Shown here piece by piece: positions 37,841 through 46,152 of a DNA stretch of 64,000 nt. The translations under genes were made by a program, and so were the position numbers. How positions within the stretch are numbered: position 1 is the stretch's first letter; each line of letters begins with the position of its first letter. Source of the DNA: Acetobacter fallax (GTDB lineage: Bacteria; Pseudomonadota; Alphaproteobacteria; Acetobacterales; Acetobacteraceae). Where the stretch lies: the NCBI RefSeq assembly GCF_011516735.1, contig NZ_WOSX01000006.1:82179-146178 (forward strand), given 5' to 3'. Below the pieces are notes generated by a model, which worked only from the letters and a program-made list of their open reading frames with translations, made no database searches and was not told the origin of the DNA.

Positions 37841-38483
37841 TGATATGTCGTGATATATCTGATTTGTTATCTGTTAGTTCTACTCTCGATTGTCGCATAA
37901 TCTGCACACCTCCACTAATACCAAGCATCGCAAGGATGGCAGCTACCGCAATATCCGGCCACGCAGAACGAGTGCCAAACACGCCCAGAGCTGCCAGCAC
38001 AACGGCAACATTTCCGATCGCATCATTACGAGAGCAGATCCATACAGAACGGCGGTTGGCATCACCTTTCCGGTGTGTCCATAATATGAGGGCACAGGCC
38101 AGATTGACCGCGAGGGCAAGCAGACCAATGCCGCCCATTGCGTCTGGGTGAGGCGGATGGTTGCTGTTCATTACTATCCACCCAGCATTGGCCATTACCC
38201 ATAGCCCAGCCATGAACAGGGTCAGGCCTTTCAGAAAGGCCGCGCCAGCTCGCCATCGCAATGCCATTCCGGCAACACTGAGGCTTATTGCGTAGTTGGC
38301 GCTGTCGCCAAGGAAATCAATCGCGTCCGCCTGTACGGATGCAGATCCAACCGACACGCCAGCCCCAGCTTCAACGGCAAACATGCTGGCATTGAGAAAA
38401 AGCGCGATCAGGAGCGCTCTCCGCCATGATTTATTGATTGGTAGCGGCGTATCTGTGCATCCACCACAGCATCCTCCTGCCAT
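37833..38483 (-). CDS. CDF-family cation transporter with Cys-rich N terminus
   Basis: 216 residues. The N terminus MAGGCCGGCTDTPLP could bind metal. Six hydrophobic segments follow, with acidic transport-site positions in QADAIDFLGDSANYAISL (helix 2) and CSRNDAIGNVAVVLAALGV (helix 5), a CDF variant lacking the usual His of HxxxD. It exports metal from the cytoplasm to the periplasm in exchange for protons. The strong SD GGGAGG before MAGGCC sets the start; the longer frame would run into the operator. First gene of the efflux operon. Confidence 0.88.
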   Translation of the reverse strand: MAGGCCGGCTDTPLPINKSWRRALLIALFLNASMFAVEAGAGVSVGSASVQADAIDFLGDSANYAISLSVAGMALRWRAGAAFLKGLTLFMAGLWVMANAGWIVMNSNHPPHPDAMGGIGLLALAVNLACALILWTHRKGDANRRSVWICSRNDAIGNVAVVLAALGVFGTRSAWPDIAVAAILAMLGISGGVQIMRQSRVELTDNKSDISRHINV

Positions 38484-38523
38484 CCAGCGCCTCCCTGACG
38501 AATCATCTGTTTTAATGTATGCT

Positions 38524-38546
38524 CCCTGTAGCAACTACAGGGTCAA
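38524..38546 (-). promoter_or_regulatory. MerR/CadR-type operator and promoter of the metal-efflux operon
   Basis: CCCTGTAG-CAA-CTACAGGG is a perfect 8-bp dyad (38524-38542). On the minus strand it directly follows the -35 TTGACC (38541-38546), and a -10-like TACATT lies beyond it, giving the stretched spacer typical of MerR-activated promoters. The dyad closely resembles family operators of CadR/PbrR (ACCCTATAGTGGCTACAGGG). It controls the CDF-TolC-MFP-RND operon and lies 15 bases upstream of the divergent merR gene, so autoregulation is likely. Confidence 0.85.
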
Positions 38547-38556
38547 GAGGCAGGGA

Positions 38557-38955
38557 ATGCGATCGATTGGTGCCTTGGGGAAGGCGACGAATACCAAAGT
38601 CGAGACGATCCGCTATTACGAACGGATCGGTCTTCTGGCTCCGCCACAGCGGACCGATGGCAATTATCGCACTTATGATGATGAGGCACTCGCGAGACTG
38701 TCTTTTATTCGTCGATCTCGGGATCTGGGTTTTTCATTAGACCAGGTAAGAGCTCTATTATCCCTAACGGATCAGGGAACCCAGGATTGTAAGACAGTTG
38801 ATAGAATTGCTCGTGACCATATGGCAGAAATTGAGCGCAAAATTGCGGATCTCATCGCATTGCGCCATGAACTTTCTACGATGATAGAATCATGCGGGGG
38901 AGGTAATATTTCAGAATGCCGAATTATTGAAGCACTTTCTCCGTTTGATAATTAG
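38557..38955 (+). CDS. MerR-family metal-responsive regulator (CadR/PbrR/ZntR-like)
   Basis: 132 residues. N-terminal winged helix SIGALGKATNTKVETIRYYE, RIGLLAPPQRTDGNYRTYDD, LSFIRRSRDLGFSLDQVRALL, a dimerisation helix, and Cys78, Cys113 and Cys121 (TQDCKT, ESCGGGNISECRIIEAL), matching the three-cysteine metal site of CadR/PbrR-like regulators. Activates the divergent efflux operon on metal binding. Codon use is more A+T-rich than the chromosome around it. Confidence 0.93.
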   Translation: MRSIGALGKATNTKVETIRYYERIGLLAPPQRTDGNYRTYDDEALARLSFIRRSRDLGFSLDQVRALLSLTDQGTQDCKTVDRIARDHMAEIERKIADLIALRHELSTMIESCGGGNISECRIIEALSPFDN

Positions 38956-39240
38956 TTCTCCTGACTTTTTTCGCAGCCAGTCGATTCTGCATTTGACGGA
39001 AGATTACCCGAAATAGTTATGCGGCCTCATCCTCACGTGTCAGAATCTGAAAAATCCTCATGGAAAATTCAAGGACTATACGTGCTCCCATGGTGGCAGT
39101 TTATGATCAGGCCAGTTCTGAAGCAGACATTCGGCTTCCCCCCCCTTAGCTGCCTGTCTGCTCAATGGATCTGAAACAGACAGGCCGTAGCCGCCTTCAT
39201 TTCGGACGCAGAGCCCCGCAATCTGCATTCCCGAAAGCGG
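38956..39240. other. Intergenic end of the metal island
   Basis: No convincing gene. Contains the right copy of the 33-base repeat (39175-39207: AACAGACAGGCCGTAGCCGC...TTTCGGAC), a run of nine C at 39138-39146, and an AAGCAGACATTCGGCT motif. G+C rises again after about 39.1 kb. Confidence 0.45.
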
Positions 39241-39243
39241 AGG

Positions 39244-39366
39244 TCAGAAGATCATGCGCTCGTGCAGGATGGCGACGACCAACGCTGGCCCGCTCTCACG
39301 CGGCAGGCAGAAAATGTAGTGATGATCGACCCGCGCCATTCCTGGTTCGGGATACAGCGTGCTCAT
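39244..39366 (-). pseudogene. RelE/ParE-type toxin C-terminal remnant
   Basis: 40 codons reading MSTLYPEPGMARVDHHYIFC then LPRESGPALVVAILHERMIF. The core HHYIFCLPRE..ALVVAILHERM matches the last two strands of ParE/RelE toxins. Upstream the frame hits a stop after about a dozen codons, so the N-terminal two thirds and any antitoxin are missing. Unlikely to be functional. Confidence 0.5.
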
Positions 39367-39472
39367 ATTCCTGAAAGCGGACGTTTCCGGCAACCGATTT
39401 GATCACAGGATTCGGGACGCCGGGGTCGTAAGAGTGTGTCAGAGAAGACCCCGGCAAAAGGGAGGGTCATCA

Positions 39473-39660
39473 TGTTCCGTATTCAGGGTCTTGATCCGAA
39501 CGAGTTCAGACATCTTATCGGCCTGTCCGATGCCGATCTCGCGGATGGCGCAGACCTCGTCTCTCTGATGGGGCGTTTCTTCACCAGCCCCGACATAGTC
39601 CATCTGCACACCCATTATGCAAAGCGGGGTTGCTACGCTGCCCATATCGTTCGAGCCTGA
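39473..39660 (+). pseudogene. DUF1203-like N-terminal remnant
   Basis: MFRIQGLDPNEFRHLIGLSD and ADLADGADLV are a good match to the start of DUF1203 proteins (about 150 residues). The following residues do not fit. A neighbouring frame (FLHQPRHSPSAHPL) resembles the family's later HQP..SPYR segment, which suggests a deletion plus frameshift. The RBS GGAGGGTCATC before the ATG is still good. Immediately upstream of ada. Confidence 0.45.
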
Positions 39661-39676
39661 CTGGCCGGGAGGACAG

Positions 39677-40756
39677 ATGACCATCATAGCTTTGGATGCA
39701 GCCAGTCTGATCGAAGACGATCCGCGCTGGCAGGCGGTGATGACGCGTGACCGCACCGCTGACGGCACCTTCTGTTATTCAGTGCAAACAACAGGCGTAT
39801 ATTGCCGGCCTGGCTGTGCCGCGCGCCTCCCCAACCCGAAAAATGTGCGATTCCACAAGAGCATCGCAGATGCGGAAGCAGCCGGCTTCAGACCGTGCAG
39901 GCGGTGCAAACCCGACGAGCGGTCGCCCGATCAGCAGCGCGCCACCCTCGTCGCAAACGCCTGTCGTAAGATTGAAGCAGCGGAGAACGCACCGAACCTG
40001 ACCGAACTGGCACATGCCTCCGGCCTGAGTCCGCATCACTTTCATCGTGTGTTCAGGGCCGTCACGGGCCTGACGCCTCGGGGATATGCGACCGCGCATC
40101 GCGCGAGACGGATAAGGGACAGCCTCACTCAGACAGAGCGGGTGACAGACGCCATCTACGACGCCGGGTTCGGGGCGGCCAGCCGCTTCTACGAGTGCGC
40201 TGATGCGATCCTCGGGATGAAGCCCGCCAGCTACCGCAATGGCGGATCAGATGCGGTGATCCGCTTCGCGATCGGGGAGTGTTCTCTCGGTCCCATTCTG
40301 GTCGCGGCCAGTGAAACAGGTGTCTGCGCGATCCTGATGGGTGACGATCCGGACGCGCTGGCACGTGACCTTCAGGACCGGTTTCCCAGGGCGACACTGG
40401 TCGGTGCCGACCCCGATTTCGAGACCGTCGTCGCGAAGGTCATTGGTTTTGTCGAGGCGCCCCGGCTCGGGCTTGATCTGCCGCTTGATGTGCGCGGCAC
40501 CGCTTTCCAGCAGCGAGTCTGGCAGGCGCTTACCAGGCTGCCGGCAGGATCAACCGCCAGTTATGCTGAAATTGCCCGGGCGATCGGCGCTCCGGAAGCG
40601 GTTCGTGCCGTAGCGCGTGCCTGCGGCGCGAACGCACTGGCAGTCGCCATTCCGTGCCACAGGGTCGTCCGAAACGATGGGGCGCTCTCTGGTTATCGCT
40701 GGGGCGTGGAGCGCAAGCGCGCGCTTCTCGACCGGGAAGCGGAGCAACTCGCATGA
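39677..40756 (+). CDS. ada: Bifunctional Ada: methylphosphotriester-/O6-methylguanine-DNA methyltransferase and regulator
   Basis: 359 residues, close to E. coli Ada. N-terminal zinc domain with TTGVYCRPGCAARLPNPKNV and GFRPCRRCKPDE (Cys43 and Cys47 plus a later pair), AraC-type helix-turn-helix LTELAHASGLSPHHFHRVFR and TPRGYATAHRARRI, and C-terminal methyltransferase with acceptor Cys in VAIPCHRVVRNDGALSGYRW. Repairs alkylated DNA and activates the adaptive response when self-methylated. GGGAGGACAG before the ATG sets the start. No alkB or alkA follows. Confidence 0.97.
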   Translation: MTIIALDAASLIEDDPRWQAVMTRDRTADGTFCYSVQTTGVYCRPGCAARLPNPKNVRFHKSIADAEAAGFRPCRRCKPDERSPDQQRATLVANACRKIEAAENAPNLTELAHASGLSPHHFHRVFRAVTGLTPRGYATAHRARRIRDSLTQTERVTDAIYDAGFGAASRFYECADAILGMKPASYRNGGSDAVIRFAIGECSLGPILVAASETGVCAILMGDDPDALARDLQDRFPRATLVGADPDFETVVAKVIGFVEAPRLGLDLPLDVRGTAFQQRVWQALTRLPAGSTASYAEIARAIGAPEAVRAVARACGANALAVAIPCHRVVRNDGALSGYRWGVERKRALLDREAEQLA

Positions 40757-40785
40757 TTGAACAGATGGCACGCAGTCAGCCCAAA

Positions 40786-40919
40786 CCCGGAAGAGATCGC
40801 GGCCCCCTGCACCCCGGTCTGTCGATCAGTAAAACGGTTTGCAAAGGCGAGCCTTTGCCGGGTGCCAGGGCAGAGCCCTGCCAGTCCCGCATCTCCCGGT
40901 CTCACACAGGTCAAAGGCT
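40786..40919 (+). repeat. Palindromic intergenic repeat, copy 4 (variant B)
   Basis: Core variant: CCCTGCACCCCGGTCTGTCG, AAAACGGTTTGCAAAGGCGA with GCCTTTGCCGGG (hairpin GCAAAGGC-GA-GCCTTTGC), CAGGGCAGAGCCCTG, then TCTCACACAGGTCAAAGGC. Shares its tail with copy 6 at 44 kb. Lies after ada. Confidence 0.75.
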
Positions 40920-40933
40920 ATACAATGGTTACC

Positions 40934-41127
40934 AAAGGCTCTGTTGTCGTCAGGTGCTGGCACGTTCTCAGGGCGTTGCCCCGGAACCCACCAAAGGTCG
41001 CAGACCTTTGAAAACCGGCTTATCGATCAACAGATTGGGGTGAAGGGGTCCGCGACCCCTTCCGGGCGCGGGCAGAGCCCGCTCTTGTGAAAAATCAAAG
41101 ATCACACGTAACACGAACAGAGCCGTT
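40934..41127 (-). repeat. Palindromic intergenic repeat, copy 5 (full, reverse)
   Basis: 194 bp between AAAGGCTCTGTTG and GAACAGAGCCGTT. Internal hairpins CAGGGCGTTGCCCCGG, CAAAGGTCGCAGACCTTTG, GAAGGGGTCCGCGACCCCTT and GGGCGCGGGCAGAGCCCG, then TGAAAAATCAAAGATCACAC. Terminal repeat core GGCTCTGTT is conserved. Lies directly after copy 4, in the ada to TonB-receptor gap. Confidence 0.8.
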
Positions 41128-41270
41128 CAAAACCTGGTAAATACTTAAACATCTTTACCGAAGAAGGATAAAAACAGACAGCATCGCAGCTATTGATCAG
41201 ACGGCCACCGGCTCATCACAGACCGTGACAAGCCTCCTGTTCTGTCAGCCGTCATACCCGCGAAAAGCCA

Positions 41271-43682
41271 TCAGAACTCCGCCGATAAGGTAAAGTGATA
41301 AACCCGTGGCAATCCCGCATACAGGCTCGATGCCGCGCCCGATGTGCCACTGGGCGCACCGGTATAAACCGACGCCCAGTAACGCTCGTTCGTAACGTTG
41401 CTGACGCCGAAACGAACGACCCACGGAAAGCGGGCAACATTGAAGGCATACCGTGTGCCCAGTTCCAGCGTCGTATACGATCCGGTATGCAGGGTATTGG
41501 TGACATTGGCCGCGCGGTTGCCCATATAATGGACGCCCGCATTGAAAGCCCAGTGAGACGCGAAGGTGCCAAACGAAGCCGGCAGACGGTAGTCCAGTAA
41601 CATGCTGGCCTGCAAAGGAGCCGCGCCAACAATCTCCTTTTTGTTGAGAGAAGATGAAGCCGCATTGACCAGTTCTGCATCCAGCCAGGTCATACCGGCA
41701 AGAACAGACAGGTTAGGCAGCACTTCGCCCGAAATCTGGGCTTCCACACCGTAATTGCGCTGCGTTCCACCATACTGGTAAGTCTGACAGTTGACTTTGG
41801 CTGCGCAGCCTGTCGGGTCGGCGGCGGCAACATACATTGCATAAGGCGAGGTCATCCGGAAACCTGCAACGTTAAACTGCATTTTCTGATAACGCAGTTT
41901 ATAGCCAACTTCATATTCCACGGAGTGTGCAATAGGCAGCGCAATGTTCGTATTGGTATAACTTGCGCTGTTGGGCGTAACAGGACCAGCTTCAACCGAC
42001 CGGCCATAGGTGAAATAGATGGTCTGATTGTCGGTCGGCTTGTACATCACGCTGGCTGTCGGACTGAAAGCCGCAGAGGTGTCAAAGGTTTTTCTCAGCG
42101 GGCTGGTGGCATTGAGAGCGCCCTCCTGATTGATCCAGCTCCAGGCAAGCGTGCCCATGATCGACCAGTGTTTGTTCAGTTTCAGCGTGTCGCCCACAAT
42201 AAAGGACTGACTGGTCACACTGCTGGATTTATAACGCCCGCGATAATAAGGCTGTGTCCCGCCGGACGGTGAGGAACCGTAAAGGTTGTAAGTTCCCAGG
42301 TTTTGCGCGCTCGTTACAGCCGCTGTCGGATTATAATTTCCCATCATGTAACCGTTGGTGCCGATGACGAGGTCATGCCTGACCGGCCCGGTGTAAACAC
42401 GACCGTTGAAATAAGCCATGTTACTGCCAACGCGGAAATCATCCGCGGTCGTTGTTGCTGTTGCTTTTGAACTGTACCATCCGTCGCTGCCGCGCAGTCC
42501 GGAACAGGTTTTGCTGCCGTCGCACAACGTATCGGCGACACCAAAGGACTGCCTCGCGGCGTCCTGATACAGCCCGCCCAGCGTAAAACTCCAGTCCTTG
42601 TTGATCTGGTGTTTGATCTTGGCAAGGAAAGTATTGGTTTCCATATTGTAGCCGCTCCAGTCAGGAGCCAGACGCCTGCTCAGATCCGGTGCTTCGGGTA
42701 ATCTGCTCCCCCCGACCCCGGTCGCCAGAATACCAAAGGCAGGTGCCGTGCCGCGCTGGTCATATGTATAATGACTGGCATCAACTTCGATCACCGTCTT
42801 GTCGTCGAGATGGAAATCAAAATCACCACTGACCATTTCGCGGCGTATCGAACTTCCCTGCGTATAGGCCGTGCCATCGGCATGCAGCATGTTCAGACGG
42901 TAGCCAAACCACCTGTTTCTGCCCAGACGACCGGAAATATCGCCATTGACCGTGGGGGTGCCGATGGAATCCACGCCGACTGAAAGCCGTTCGGTCCGCC
43001 TGTCGGTCGGTCGCTTGAGCGTATATTCAAAAACACCTGCCGGGTTTTCGGGGCCATACATCGCCGCGGCCAGACCATTGAAAACCTGAAGGTTATCGAC
43101 CCATTCAGCCGGGTAAGGGGTGGTGGACACCACGTTCAGCCCGTCCAGGCGGGAGTTGGCCACCACGTCGGCCTCGAACCCGCGTGACTGCGGGCGGGCC
43201 GTATTGGGGTCGCCGCGCACTTCAAGCTGCACGGAAGGCAGATACTGCGCCAGGTCATTGAGATTGCGAATCTGCTGATTGACCACAACGTCATGCGGCA
43301 CGCCCATGATGGAATAAGGCGTATCCAGCGTGTCCCGATTACCAAGCGGTCCAAGATAGACAATCTTGTTCATATATTTGGCGCCCGTGCCATCCGCGGC
43401 ATGATGGCCGTGAACGGTCACCGTTTCGCCATTGGAACCATCCAGTATCCCGGCAATAGGGGCCATGGTGGCCTGTGTTTTGATGACTGGCGTTCTGGTG
43501 ACTGGTGTTTTCGTTGCTGATGTCCTGGTGCCCGATGTTCTGGCAGCGGACGTTTTTACGGCGGCCTGTCTGCCGGTCGCGCCCTGCTGTGCAGGGGCAG
43601 GCGTTGCGGCCAGCGCCGAGGTTGTCAGCAGGAGGGCGCCAAACGTTCCGGTGATGAAAAAGGTATGAAAACGATCGTGCAT
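41271..43682 (-). CDS. TonB-dependent siderophore-type receptor
   Basis: 803 residues. Signal peptide MHDRFHTFFITGTFGALLLT..ALA, a low-complexity segment of TSAT/TPVT-like repeats (about 42-75), plug domain (TPYSIMGVPHDVVVNQQIRN, LPSVQLEVRG, QSRGFEADVVANSRLDGLNV, YGPENPAGVFEYTLKRPT) and a 22-strand-type barrel ending in LPRVYHFTLSAEF with the terminal Phe. Resembles ferrichrome/ferrioxamine-type receptors (FhuA/FoxA). The ligand is not known. No Fur-type box was recognised upstream, and no exbB or siderophore genes are nearby. Confidence 0.92.
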   Translation of the reverse strand: MHDRFHTFFITGTFGALLLTTSALAATPAPAQQGATGRQAAVKTSAARTSGTRTSATKTPVTRTPVIKTQATMAPIAGILDGSNGETVTVHGHHAADGTGAKYMNKIVYLGPLGNRDTLDTPYSIMGVPHDVVVNQQIRNLNDLAQYLPSVQLEVRGDPNTARPQSRGFEADVVANSRLDGLNVVSTTPYPAEWVDNLQVFNGLAAAMYGPENPAGVFEYTLKRPTDRRTERLSVGVDSIGTPTVNGDISGRLGRNRWFGYRLNMLHADGTAYTQGSSIRREMVSGDFDFHLDDKTVIEVDASHYTYDQRGTAPAFGILATGVGGSRLPEAPDLSRRLAPDWSGYNMETNTFLAKIKHQINKDWSFTLGGLYQDAARQSFGVADTLCDGSKTCSGLRGSDGWYSSKATATTTADDFRVGSNMAYFNGRVYTGPVRHDLVIGTNGYMMGNYNPTAAVTSAQNLGTYNLYGSSPSGGTQPYYRGRYKSSSVTSQSFIVGDTLKLNKHWSIMGTLAWSWINQEGALNATSPLRKTFDTSAAFSPTASVMYKPTDNQTIYFTYGRSVEAGPVTPNSASYTNTNIALPIAHSVEYEVGYKLRYQKMQFNVAGFRMTSPYAMYVAAADPTGCAAKVNCQTYQYGGTQRNYGVEAQISGEVLPNLSVLAGMTWLDAELVNAASSSLNKKEIVGAAPLQASMLLDYRLPASFGTFASHWAFNAGVHYMGNRAANVTNTLHTGSYTTLELGTRYAFNVARFPWVVRFGVSNVTNERYWASVYTGAPSGTSGAASSLYAGLPRVYHFTLSAEF

Positions 43683-44466
43683 AGATCAGGCAGGCCCGCG
43701 ATATGAATAAAGAACAGGAGGTGCCCTTCTGCCGTGCCGGATATGGGGCTGTCTATATATCTCCGTGCATAAACCTGTATATGGATGAATATAATCACAG
43801 AGTGATGCCAGAATAATACAGTTGCGCTGAGCCACTGATGAAGGACGCAAAGCAAATCGTTTTGCGTAACAGTCAGCAGAGATCCGCAAAGCAAACGCCA
43901 GCGCGCGACCGCCATGCTCCCGGGTCAGTTATACCGGAGGCTGTGAAGACTGACCTGTCGATGAGAGCATCCGGCCTGCTGATCATAAAACGGTTTGCAA
44001 AGGCGAGCCTTTGCCGGGTTCCAGGGCAGAGTCCTGCCCTGGCCAGTCTCACACAGGTCAAAGGCCGGACCTTCCGGTATTACCAGACTGACACCGCTCA
44101 GAAGCGACCTTCCGCTTTCCCCGGCCAAAGCCGCCAGCCAGTATGGTTTTTAAAAACCCCTTGCTCACCCCGTCCCCACTTACGCCAATCCGTTCCACCT
44201 CCGAACCGGAAACGTCCATAACATTCCGGAATCCACCCACACGCCCGAACCGTCCCCGAAATCATCCAATACCCACGCCCAAAGAAAAACCTCGCGCCCC
44301 GCAGACAGAGACAGCTTTCCTGCCAGCCAGAACCCACATCCGACAGGAAGCCCCGCCATCTCCGTACACGCCCCCGCCCCGACAAAAAACAAATCCGGAC
44401 TTGCCCCCGAATGACGCGGGAGGCAGGCTGCGGCCTTCACTCTGCTGACCTGCCAAGGATCGACCG
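43683..44466. other. Intergenic region with repeat copy 6 and a strongly C-rich strand
   Basis: From about 44100 to 44450 the + strand is strikingly rich in C and A and poor in G and T (for example CCCGAACCGTCCCCGAAATC). The Pro-rich frames this creates on both strands look like composition artefacts, not genes. The upstream 150 bases contain the presumed TonB-receptor promoter. Confidence 0.5.
43983..44067 (+). repeat. Palindromic intergenic repeat, copy 6 (variant B, core only)
   Basis: ATAAAACGGTTTGCAAAGGC-GAGCCTTTGCCGGG hairpin, CCAGGGCAGAGTCCTGCCCTGG hairpin, then CAGTCTCACACAGGTCAAAG, almost identical in order and sequence to copy 4. Confidence 0.75.
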
Positions 44467-44931
44467 ATGTCCGAAACTCCGGAATCCCGCCTCGCTGCCC
44501 TCGGGATCACCCTGCCGACGCCGGCAACTCCCGTCGCCAACTACCTCCCGTGGACCCGCTCCGGCTCGCTCATCGTCATTTCCGGCCAGCTTCCCCTGAA
44601 GGACGGCAAACTGCTCGCAACCGGTAAACTCGGTGATGCGGTTTCGCTGGATCTCGGCACGGAAGCCGCCCGCTTCTGCCTCATCAACCTCATCGCGCAG
44701 TTGAAAACCGCCGTGGGTGACCTCTCAAAGGTCACGCGCGTCGTCCGTCTGGGTGGTTTCATCGCCTGCACGCCGGAATTCACGGCCCATGCCACCGTCA
44801 TGAACGGCGCGTCGGATCTGGCCGTGGATGTCTTCGGTGATGCCGGACGTCACGCCCGCTCAACCGTCGGCGTGCCCTCGCTTCCGCTCGATGCGCCGGT
44901 GGAAGTCGAAGGACTCTTCGAGATCGGCTGA
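44467..44931 (+). CDS. RidA/YjgF-family protein
   Basis: 154 residues of the YjgF-like group found with ALGITLPTPATPVANYLPWT, GSLIVISGQLPLKDGKL, RVVRLGGFIACTPEFTAHAT, VMNGASDLAVDVFGDAGRHA and RSTVGVPSLPLDAPVEVEG. RidA proteins hydrolyse reactive enamine/imine intermediates; this longer subgroup is not well characterised. Its stop overlaps the next ATG (TGATG), so the two proteins are translationally coupled. Confidence 0.92.
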   Translation: MSETPESRLAALGITLPTPATPVANYLPWTRSGSLIVISGQLPLKDGKLLATGKLGDAVSLDLGTEAARFCLINLIAQLKTAVGDLSKVTRVVRLGGFIACTPEFTAHATVMNGASDLAVDVFGDAGRHARSTVGVPSLPLDAPVEVEGLFEIG

Positions 44932-46076
44932 TGTCCGGCCGCACTGTCTCTCTCCACGCGAAAATCGCTGACATCCCGGTTCAGGACTGGGATGCCTGCG
45001 CGGGGGACGATAATCCGTTCACCAGCCACGCCTTCCTTTCCGCCGTCGAGGATAGCGGCTCAGCTACCCCCCGAACCGGCTGGCTGCCTCAGTATGTCGT
45101 GCTGCGTGATGACGCCGGCCGCATCATCGCCGTCGCTCCGGCTTACCTGAAATCACATTCGTACGGCGAATACGTCTTCGATCACGCCTGGGCGCGAGCC
45201 TTCGAGAACGCAGGCGGCGCCTATTATCCCAAGTTACAGGTCGCCGTGCCGTTCTCGCCGGCCCCGGGCGCCCGGCTTCTGGTCCGTCCCGATGCCCCCG
45301 CCGGAACACGGGACATCCTCGCTCAGGCACTGGCCCAGGTCTGCGACGAACTCGACCTGTCTTCCACGCATGTCACCTTCTGCAATACCGAAGATTATGA
45401 CTGCCTCGCCGCCCAGGGCTGGCTGAAGCGCCTCGGCATGCAGTACCACTGGCACAATCGCGGTTATGACAGCTTCGATGCGTTTCTTGAGGCGCTCTCC
45501 TCCCGTAAACGCAAGGCGCTCCGCCGGGAACGCCGCGATGCCAACAGTTGCGGCCTCGTCTTCCGCACCTTCCGGGGCAGCGAAATCACGGAAGCCCTGT
45601 GGGATGCCTTTTTCGTCTTCTATCACGCCACGGTAGACCGGAAATGGGGCCAGGCTTACCTCACACGTCGCTTCTTCTCGCTGCTGTCAGAGCGGCTTGG
45701 CGACAAAGTCGTCCTCATGATCGCCGAGCACGACAACAAGCCCGTTGCCGGCGCCCTCAATCTTCTCGGGCGCGACACCCTCTATGGCAGAAACTGGGGC
45801 TGCGTCGGAGACTGGCCATTCCTGCATTTTGAACTCTGCTACTACCGTGCCATCGACTTCGCCATCGAACATGGTCTCGCCCGCGTGGAGGCAGGCGCAC
45901 AGGGCGAACACAAGATCCAGCGCGGCTATCTGCCCGCTCTGACATTCTCGGCCCATCTGATCAGAAACGTCGGCCTGCGTGATGCCGTATCGGACTTTCT
46001 CGATCAGGAAAGACCCGCGATCATGGCGGAAGCCGAGGCCCTGCTCACCTTTTCACCCTACCGGCAGGAGAACTGA
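44931..46076 (+). CDS. FemAB-like/GNAT protein (DUF482 type)
   Basis: 381 residues. NPFTSHAFLSAVEDSGSA near the start, PAYLKSHSYGEYVFDHAWA, YYPKLQVAVPFSPAPGARLL, a basic segment SSRKRKALRRERRDA, RRFFSLLSERLGDKVVLMIA and ARVEAGAQGEHKIQRGYLP are the hallmarks of the FemAB-like DUF482 family, which has a double GNAT fold. Activity unproven; aminoacyl or acyl transfer is likely. Coupled with the RidA-like gene. Confidence 0.9.
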   Translation: MSGRTVSLHAKIADIPVQDWDACAGDDNPFTSHAFLSAVEDSGSATPRTGWLPQYVVLRDDAGRIIAVAPAYLKSHSYGEYVFDHAWARAFENAGGAYYPKLQVAVPFSPAPGARLLVRPDAPAGTRDILAQALAQVCDELDLSSTHVTFCNTEDYDCLAAQGWLKRLGMQYHWHNRGYDSFDAFLEALSSRKRKALRRERRDANSCGLVFRTFRGSEITEALWDAFFVFYHATVDRKWGQAYLTRRFFSLLSERLGDKVVLMIAEHDNKPVAGALNLLGRDTLYGRNWGCVGDWPFLHFELCYYRAIDFAIEHGLARVEAGAQGEHKIQRGYLPALTFSAHLIRNVGLRDAVSDFLDQERPAIMAEAEALLTFSPYRQEN

Positions 46077-46082
46077 TACCGA

Positions 46083-46152
46083 AGGGTCTGGCCTCTGACC
46101 TGCGTGAGGCTGGCTGGCGCAGGACCGGGAGGGCTCTGCCCTGTAACCCGGC
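46083..46152 (-). repeat. Palindromic repeat fragment (variant B, reverse) left of copy 7
   Basis: AGGGCTCTGCCCTGTAACCC followed by GGCAAAGG is the reverse complement of the CCTTTGCCGGGTTCCAGGGC core of copies 4 and 6; the GACCTGCGTGAGGCTGG before it matches their tail. Interrupted by the full element that follows, suggesting a nested insertion. Confidence 0.6.

Noticed and set aside
43683..43830. Fur box upstream of the TonB receptor
   Set aside because: The region is A+T-rich but contains no convincing Fur or Irr-type palindrome.
44143..44448. Pro-rich 101-codon frame upstream of the RidA gene
   Set aside because: Its amino-acid make-up follows directly from the C-rich strand; no RBS; opposite frames are equally open.
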